Part shown: positions 62,220-64,000 of the stretch, one piece after another
Numbering within the stretch: position 1 is the stretch's first letter
Layout of the letters: the number at the start of each line of letters is the position of its first letter
Assembly (NCBI RefSeq): GCF_001277345.1
Contig: NZ_LIUT01000008.1
Coordinates: forward strand, 242,874-306,873
DNA: 64,000 bases
Source: Paenibacillus solani
GTDB lineage: Bacteria > Bacillota > Bacilli > Paenibacillales > Paenibacillaceae
Direction of reading: 5' to 3'
Translations under genes and position numbers: made by a program
Notes under the pieces: model-generated
Told to the model about the DNA's origin: nothing
The model's input: the letters and a program-made list of their open reading frames with translations, nothing else
Databases searched by the model: none

Positions 62220-63002
62220 ATGAGAAAAGTGCTTGATAACATATTGGAGCAGGTTCGAACAGGCGCTTTGAGCGTCGCAGAAGCGAAAGAAAGATTGGCC
62301 ACATATGAAGACCTCGGCTTCGCGAAGGTGGACTATCACCGCAAAAAACGCCAAGGCTTTCCCGAGATCGTGTACGGGGAAGGCAAAACGGCTGCACATA
62401 TCCTATCGATTGCACAATCATTGCAAGCCCGAAATCAGAGTGTTCTGGTCACGAGAATATCCAAAGAAAAGGCCGGGATCGTTCAAGAGACATGCCCAGA
62501 GTATCAATATGATGAGACGGCTCAGTTATTATTTTGGAAAAAAGAAGACGGCGGAGAGGAAGCATTGCCCGGTTATATAGCTGTCATTGCAGCAGGCACC
62601 TCTGACCTGAGAGTTGCAGAGGAAGCGGCGGTTACGGCCGAAGTGCTGGGCAGCCAGGTGCGCCGTATTTATGATGTGGGGGTCGCGGGCATTCATCGTC
62701 TCCTGAGTCATGCGGAGGAAATTCAGCAAGCGACCGTGTCCGTTGTTGTGGCCGGTATGGAAGGGGCGCTCCCCAGCGTTGTTGGCGGACTGGTCTCCCA
62801 TCCCGTGATTGCCGTTCCGACGAGTATTGGATATGGAGCGAGCTTCAACGGTCTCTCGGCCCTGCTTACGATGCTGAATTCCTGTGCTTCTGGAATTAGT
62901 GTAGTGAATATCGATAATGGATTCGGCGGCGGGTATAACGCAGCACTCATTCATCAGCTTGCACATAAAGGGGGAAACCGGATTGAAAATACTTTATCTT
63001 GA
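62220..63002 (+). CDS. larB: LarB, pyridinium-3,5-biscarboxylic acid mononucleotide synthase
   Basis: A 260-residue LarB. It carboxylates and hydrolyses nicotinic acid adenine dinucleotide, the first step of nickel-pincer cofactor synthesis. The C-terminal two-thirds are PurE-like, with AAGTSDLRVAEEAAVTAEVL, DVGVAGIHRL, VVAGMEGALPSVVGGLV and VPTSIGYGASFNGLSALLTM. The LGFAKVDYHRKKRQGFPEIVYGEGKT N-terminal domain is as expected. The ATG at 62220 has only GGGG immediately before it, and a GTG at 62229 could be used instead. Its end overlaps larC by 20 bp, so the two are translationally coupled. Confidence 0.94.
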   Translation: MRKVLDNILEQVRTGALSVAEAKERLATYEDLGFAKVDYHRKKRQGFPEIVYGEGKTAAHILSIAQSLQARNQSVLVTRISKEKAGIVQETCPEYQYDETAQLLFWKKEDGGEEALPGYIAVIAAGTSDLRVAEEAAVTAEVLGSQVRRIYDVGVAGIHRLLSHAEEIQQATVSVVVAGMEGALPSVVGGLVSHPVIAVPTSIGYGASFNGLSALLTMLNSCASGISVVNIDNGFGGGYNAALIHQLAHKGGNRIENTLS

Positions 63003-64000
63003 TTGTTTCTCCGGCATTAGCGGAGATATGTTCATCGGTGCACTGATCGATGCGGGTGCCGATCCATTCCGGCTGCAGGAAGAGCTGAAGAAGCTGCGAA
63101 TTGAAGAAGAGTATGAGCTGACATGGAACAAGGTTGTGAAAAATGGGATCACATCGACCAAATTCGATGTACTGCTGACAGGTGATGCGAGCCAGCATGA
63201 CCATGCTCACCAGCACGATCACAGCCATGACCATGCGGAGCATGTGCATGTACACGATCACAGCCATAGCCGCGATCATAGTCACCATCACGATCATAGT
63301 GGCAGCCATGATCATGCTGAGCATGTACACGTACATGGACACGGAGATGATCAGAGCCACAGCCACGAACATAGCCATAACCATGAACATAGCCACCAGC
63401 ACGATCACAGTGGCAGTCATAGCCATGCTAAGCATGAGCACGTGCACGAACACGGAGATGCTCATAGCCACAGCCACGAGCATGCCGATCATTTGCACAT
63501 ACATGCTGATGGCCACGACCACAGTCACAGCCATGACAATGCGGATCATGTGCACCCTCATGAACACGTTCATGATCACAGCCATGACCACCATCATGGG
63601 CATCACCATCATGATCACCGATCCTACAAGGACATTGTGAGGATGATCGAACACGCCGGGTTTGAACAGCCCATACAAGATATCGCGCTCCGGATATTTA
63701 AGAAAATCGGGGAAGCGGAAGGGCAGATTCATGGCGTCCCTTTGGAGAAGGTGCATTTTCATGAGGTAGGGGCCGTGGACTCCATTATCGATATTGTGGG
63801 TGCGGCGATTTTGATTCATCAGTTGGAAATCGACATGATCCAATCCTCGCCTGTACCGGTTGGTAAAGGGAAAATACGCATTGATCACGGCATATATCCT
63901 GTACCTGCGCCAGCCACACTTGAGATTCTAAGAGGAGCGCCCTTGGAGCAATCGGATATTCGTGGCGAGCTTACCACGCCTACGGGTGCAGCGATCGTCT
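62983..64000 (+). CDS. larC: LarC, nickel-insertion enzyme of the pincer cofactor (partial at window end)
   Basis: The 5' part of larC, cut by the window end. LarC is a CTP-dependent cyclometallase that inserts Ni into the pincer nucleotide. AAAGGGGG stands about 8 nt before TTG 62983. The reading begins MKILYLDCFSGISGDMFIGA, the family N-terminus. A block of about 140 residues (about 71-212) is made largely of His with Asp, Ser and Glu, and is far longer than the short His-rich stretch of ordinary LarC. The conserved VHFHEVGAVDSIIDIVGAA and PVPAPATLEILRG motifs follow. The His-rich insert probably stores or captures nickel. It overlaps larB by 20 bp. Confidence 0.93.
   Translation, partial: MKILYLDCFSGISGDMFIGALIDAGADPFRLQEELKKLRIEEEYELTWNKVVKNGITSTKFDVLLTGDASQHDHAHQHDHSHDHAEHVHVHDHSHSRDHSHHHDHSGSHDHAEHVHVHGHGDDQSHSHEHSHNHEHSHQHDHSGSHSHAKHEHVHEHGDAHSHSHEHADHLHIHADGHDHSHSHDNADHVHPHEHVHDHSHDHHHGHHHHDHRSYKDIVRMIEHAGFEQPIQDIALRIFKKIGEAEGQIHGVPLEKVHFHEVGAVDSIIDIVGAAILIHQLEIDMIQSSPVPVGKGKIRIDHGIYPVPAPATLEILRGAPLEQSDIRGELTTPTGAAIV
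63190..63620 (+). repeat. His-codon repeat tract within larC
   Basis: A tract of CAT/CAC codons alternating with GAT, AGC and GAG codons. Higher-order copies such as DHAEHVHVH and HDHSGSH occur twice. The long open frames seen on both strands here are by-products of this low-complexity coding repeat. Confidence 0.85.

Noticed and set aside
62947..63888. A 313-codon minus-strand open frame and a 152-codon plus-strand frame within larC
   Set aside because: They arise from the low-complexity His-codon repeat of larC; the methionine/valine-rich translations show no family features and no ribosome site.

Overview
The window looks like chromosome of a Paenibacillus-type Firmicute. The signs are Gram-positive Shine-Dalgarno sequences with frequent TTG and GTG starts, sigma-A type promoters, CcpA-like cre sites, a giant protein with three C-terminal SLH domains, YesM/YesN two-component regulators beside an LplB/YtcP-type sugar ABC transporter, ROK (XylR-type) repressors, and secreted multidomain GH16 and GH85 enzymes. 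No rRNA, tRNA, CRISPR array, intact insertion sequence or prophage was recognised.

Layout. (1) 0.5-3 kb: a stand-alone acyl-CoA synthetase and an MgtC-type membrane protein. (2) 3.1-9.35 kb, minus strand: a compact six-gene operon with a GriI/ADTH-synthase-like aldolase, two PaaK-like aryl-CoA/AMP ligases, an amidohydrolase, a GriH/dehydroquinate-synthase-II-like enzyme and a chorismate-lyase-like protein. It resembles a pathway making and activating two aromatic acids (a 3-amino-4-hydroxybenzoate type and a 4-hydroxybenzoate type). (3) 9.8-17.6 kb: a GGDEF-EAL protein, a decayed Imm1-like immunity gene, and a three-gene membrane polysaccharide operon whose synthase carries a PilZ-like tail. 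(4) 18-28 kb: secreted subtilase, alpha/beta hydrolase, secreted laminarinase, an orphan protein, an MBL-fold hydrolase and an MntH transporter. (5) 28-34 kb: an 1891-residue NHL/SLH surface protein. (6) 34-39 kb: TetR-SDR pair and GntR-DeoD-MFS cluster. (7) 39-49.3 kb: two-component system, ABC importer and GH85 endoglycosidase, forming an N-glycan use locus. (8) 49.4-53.9 kb: frameshifted DinB gene, then SDR-MFS-SDR-MarR. (9) 54-64 kb: glucuronate isomerase, two ROK repressors with matching operators, and a lar cluster (LarA homologue, SDR, LarE, LarB, LarC) interleaved with the remains of gluconokinase and 6-phosphogluconate dehydrogenase genes.

How the last region may work together (inference): UxaC makes D-fructuronate, the SDR reduces it to D-mannonate, and the nickel-pincer LarA homologue could epimerise D-mannonate to D-gluconate at C2. 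LarB, LarC and LarE make the nickel cofactor. This would link glucuronate to gluconate catabolism without mannonate dehydratase and would explain the gluconokinase and gnd remnants found exactly here. The local kinase and dehydrogenase copies are broken, so other copies would have to finish the route.

Several genes carry frameshifts or internal deletions (Imm1, DinB, gluconokinase, gnd). The single-base ones could be sequencing errors; the large deletions are unlikely to be. The window ends inside larC.
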